Shown here one piece after another: positions 5,389 to 6,131 of a stretch of 6,131 nt of DNA. The notes under the pieces were generated by a model, which was not told the origin of the DNA, did not search any database, and saw only the letters and a list, made by a program, of their open reading frames with translations. The DNA comes from Persephonella sp. (GTDB lineage Bacteria > Aquificota > Aquificia > Aquificales > Hydrogenothermaceae). Where the stretch lies: NCBI GenBank assembly GCA_027081375.1, contig JALWKR010000083.1:1-6131 (forward strand). Direction: 5' to 3'. Each line of letters begins with the position of its first letter. The stretch's first letter is position 1. A program made the translations under genes and the position numbers.

Positions 5389-6131
5389 ATGAGCCTAAAA
5401 ATATATAACACGTTAACTGGAAAAAAAGAAGAATTTGTCCCGATAAACCCTCCAGATGTAAAGATATACACTTGTGGAGTTACTGTATATGATGTAAACC
5501 ATGTAGGTCATGGAAGAAGTTTAATTGTATTTGACGTTATTAGAAGATACTTAAGACATCTTGGATATAATGTGAAATTTGTTAGAAACTTCACAGATGT
5601 TGATGACAAAATTATAAATAGAGCAAAAAATGAGTGTCTTCCTTTTACAGTAATAGCTGATAGATATATAAAAGAGTATTTTCAGGACGCAGAAAACTTT
5701 AGAATAGAACCTGCAGATGTAGAGCCTAGAGTTACAACCCATATACCAGATATTATTGATTTTATTCAAAAACTAATAGAAAAAGGTTACGCATACGAAG
5801 TTGAAGGAGATGTTTATTTCTCTGTTAGAAAGTTTAAAGATTATGGAAAACTCTCTAAAAGAAGTATAGACGAGCTTATAGCAGGAGCCAGAGTTGAACC
5901 TGGAGAGAAGAAAAAAGACCCCCTTGATTTTGCACTGTGGAAAGCTTCAAAAGCTGGAGAACCTGCATGGGACAGCCCCTGGGGAAAGGGAAGACCTGGA
6001 TGGCATACAGAATGCTGTGCAATGATATTTAAACATTTAGGAGAAACAATAGACATTCACGGTGGAGGACTTGACCTTACATTCCCTCATCATGAAAACG
6101 AACTTGCTCAGGCAGAGGCTCTATCTGAAAA
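5389..6131 (+). CDS. cysS: Cysteinyl-tRNA synthetase, N-terminal half (cut by window edge)
   Basis: A class I aminoacyl-tRNA synthetase that charges tRNA-Cys with cysteine in an ATP-dependent cytoplasmic reaction. 247 codons are present, about half of a usual 460-490-residue enzyme. Seen in order: [11 protein letters not shown] (25-35), the HIGH-type motif HVGH (38-41), [13 protein letters not shown] (67-79), [15 protein letters not shown] (156-170), [31 protein letters not shown] (180-210) and [22 protein letters not shown] (223-244). The zinc ligands of the E. coli enzyme (Cys28, Cys209, His234, Glu238) correspond to Cys29, Cys209, His234 and Glu238, all present. An extra Cys210 replaces the usual Ser. 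The KMSKS loop and anticodon-binding domain lie beyond the window. The ATG at 5389 is preceded by AGAGGTGA (5377-5384), a near-perfect anti-16S match. It is divergent from the GH15 gene. Confidence 0.96.
   Translation, partial: MSLKIYNTLTGKKEEFVPINPPDVKIYTCGVTVYDVNHVGHGRSLIVFDVIRRYLRHLGYNVKFVRNFTDVDDKIINRAKNECLPFTVIADRYIKEYFQDAENFRIEPADVEPRVTTHIPDIIDFIQKLIEKGYAYEVEGDVYFSVRKFKDYGKLSKRSIDELIAGARVEPGEKKKDPLDFALWKASKAGEPAWDSPWGKGRPGWHTECCAMIFKHLGETIDIHGGGLDLTFPHHENELAQAEALSE

Noticed and set aside
5551..6056. Two minus-strand open frames opposite cysS
   Set aside because: The plus-strand frame encodes clear CysRS motifs throughout; the antisense products are shadows.

Overview
The window is AT-rich bacterial DNA. 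Lys, Glu and Ile dominate the proteins, Arg is mostly AGA, and nearly every gene has a good Shine-Dalgarno site. The gene content is bacterial: type I GAPDH, ThiS, a DUF2203 protein, a GH15 glucoamylase-like enzyme and CysRS. A thermophilic, low-GC member of the Aquificota (Persephonella/Sulfurihydrogenibium-like) fits best, but this rests on general character and remembered gene content, not on a search.

Layout. The 5' end of gap (GAPDH) lies on the minus strand at 1-167. It is divergent from a 650-codon plus-strand gene at 238-2190, which fuses an N-terminal phospholipase-D-type (HKD) nuclease-like domain to a C-terminal HerA/FtsK-type P-loop ATPase. The 70-bp gap between the two genes holds a perfect 22-bp palindrome with a TATAAT box on each strand. 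thiS (2257-2460, plus) follows and ends at a strong hairpin that can terminate transcription from both directions. Facing it on the minus strand, read right to left, are a GH15 glycosidase (5311-3401), a DUF2203 protein (3336-2923) and a single-domain rhodanese-like protein (2888-2484). The three are co-oriented and can share the same terminator, though a candidate promoter precedes the DUF2203 gene. cysS (cysteinyl-tRNA synthetase) starts at 5389 on the plus strand, divergent from the GH15 gene, and runs off the right end.

How the genes fit together. Most of the window is housekeeping: glycolysis/gluconeogenesis (gap), thiamin or thiolation sulfur carrier (thiS), glycogen or alpha-glucan turnover (GH15) and translation (cysS). 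The standout is the PLD-HerA fusion, a predicted DNA-processing machine with nuclease and translocase in one chain. It resembles in concept the two-gene HerA-NurA and HerA-nuclease pairs of DNA repair and phage defence. There is no sign of a defence island, transposon or phage: the neighbours are ordinary and composition does not shift visibly. No tRNA, rRNA or CRISPR array was seen, and no intergenic gap exceeds 80 bases.
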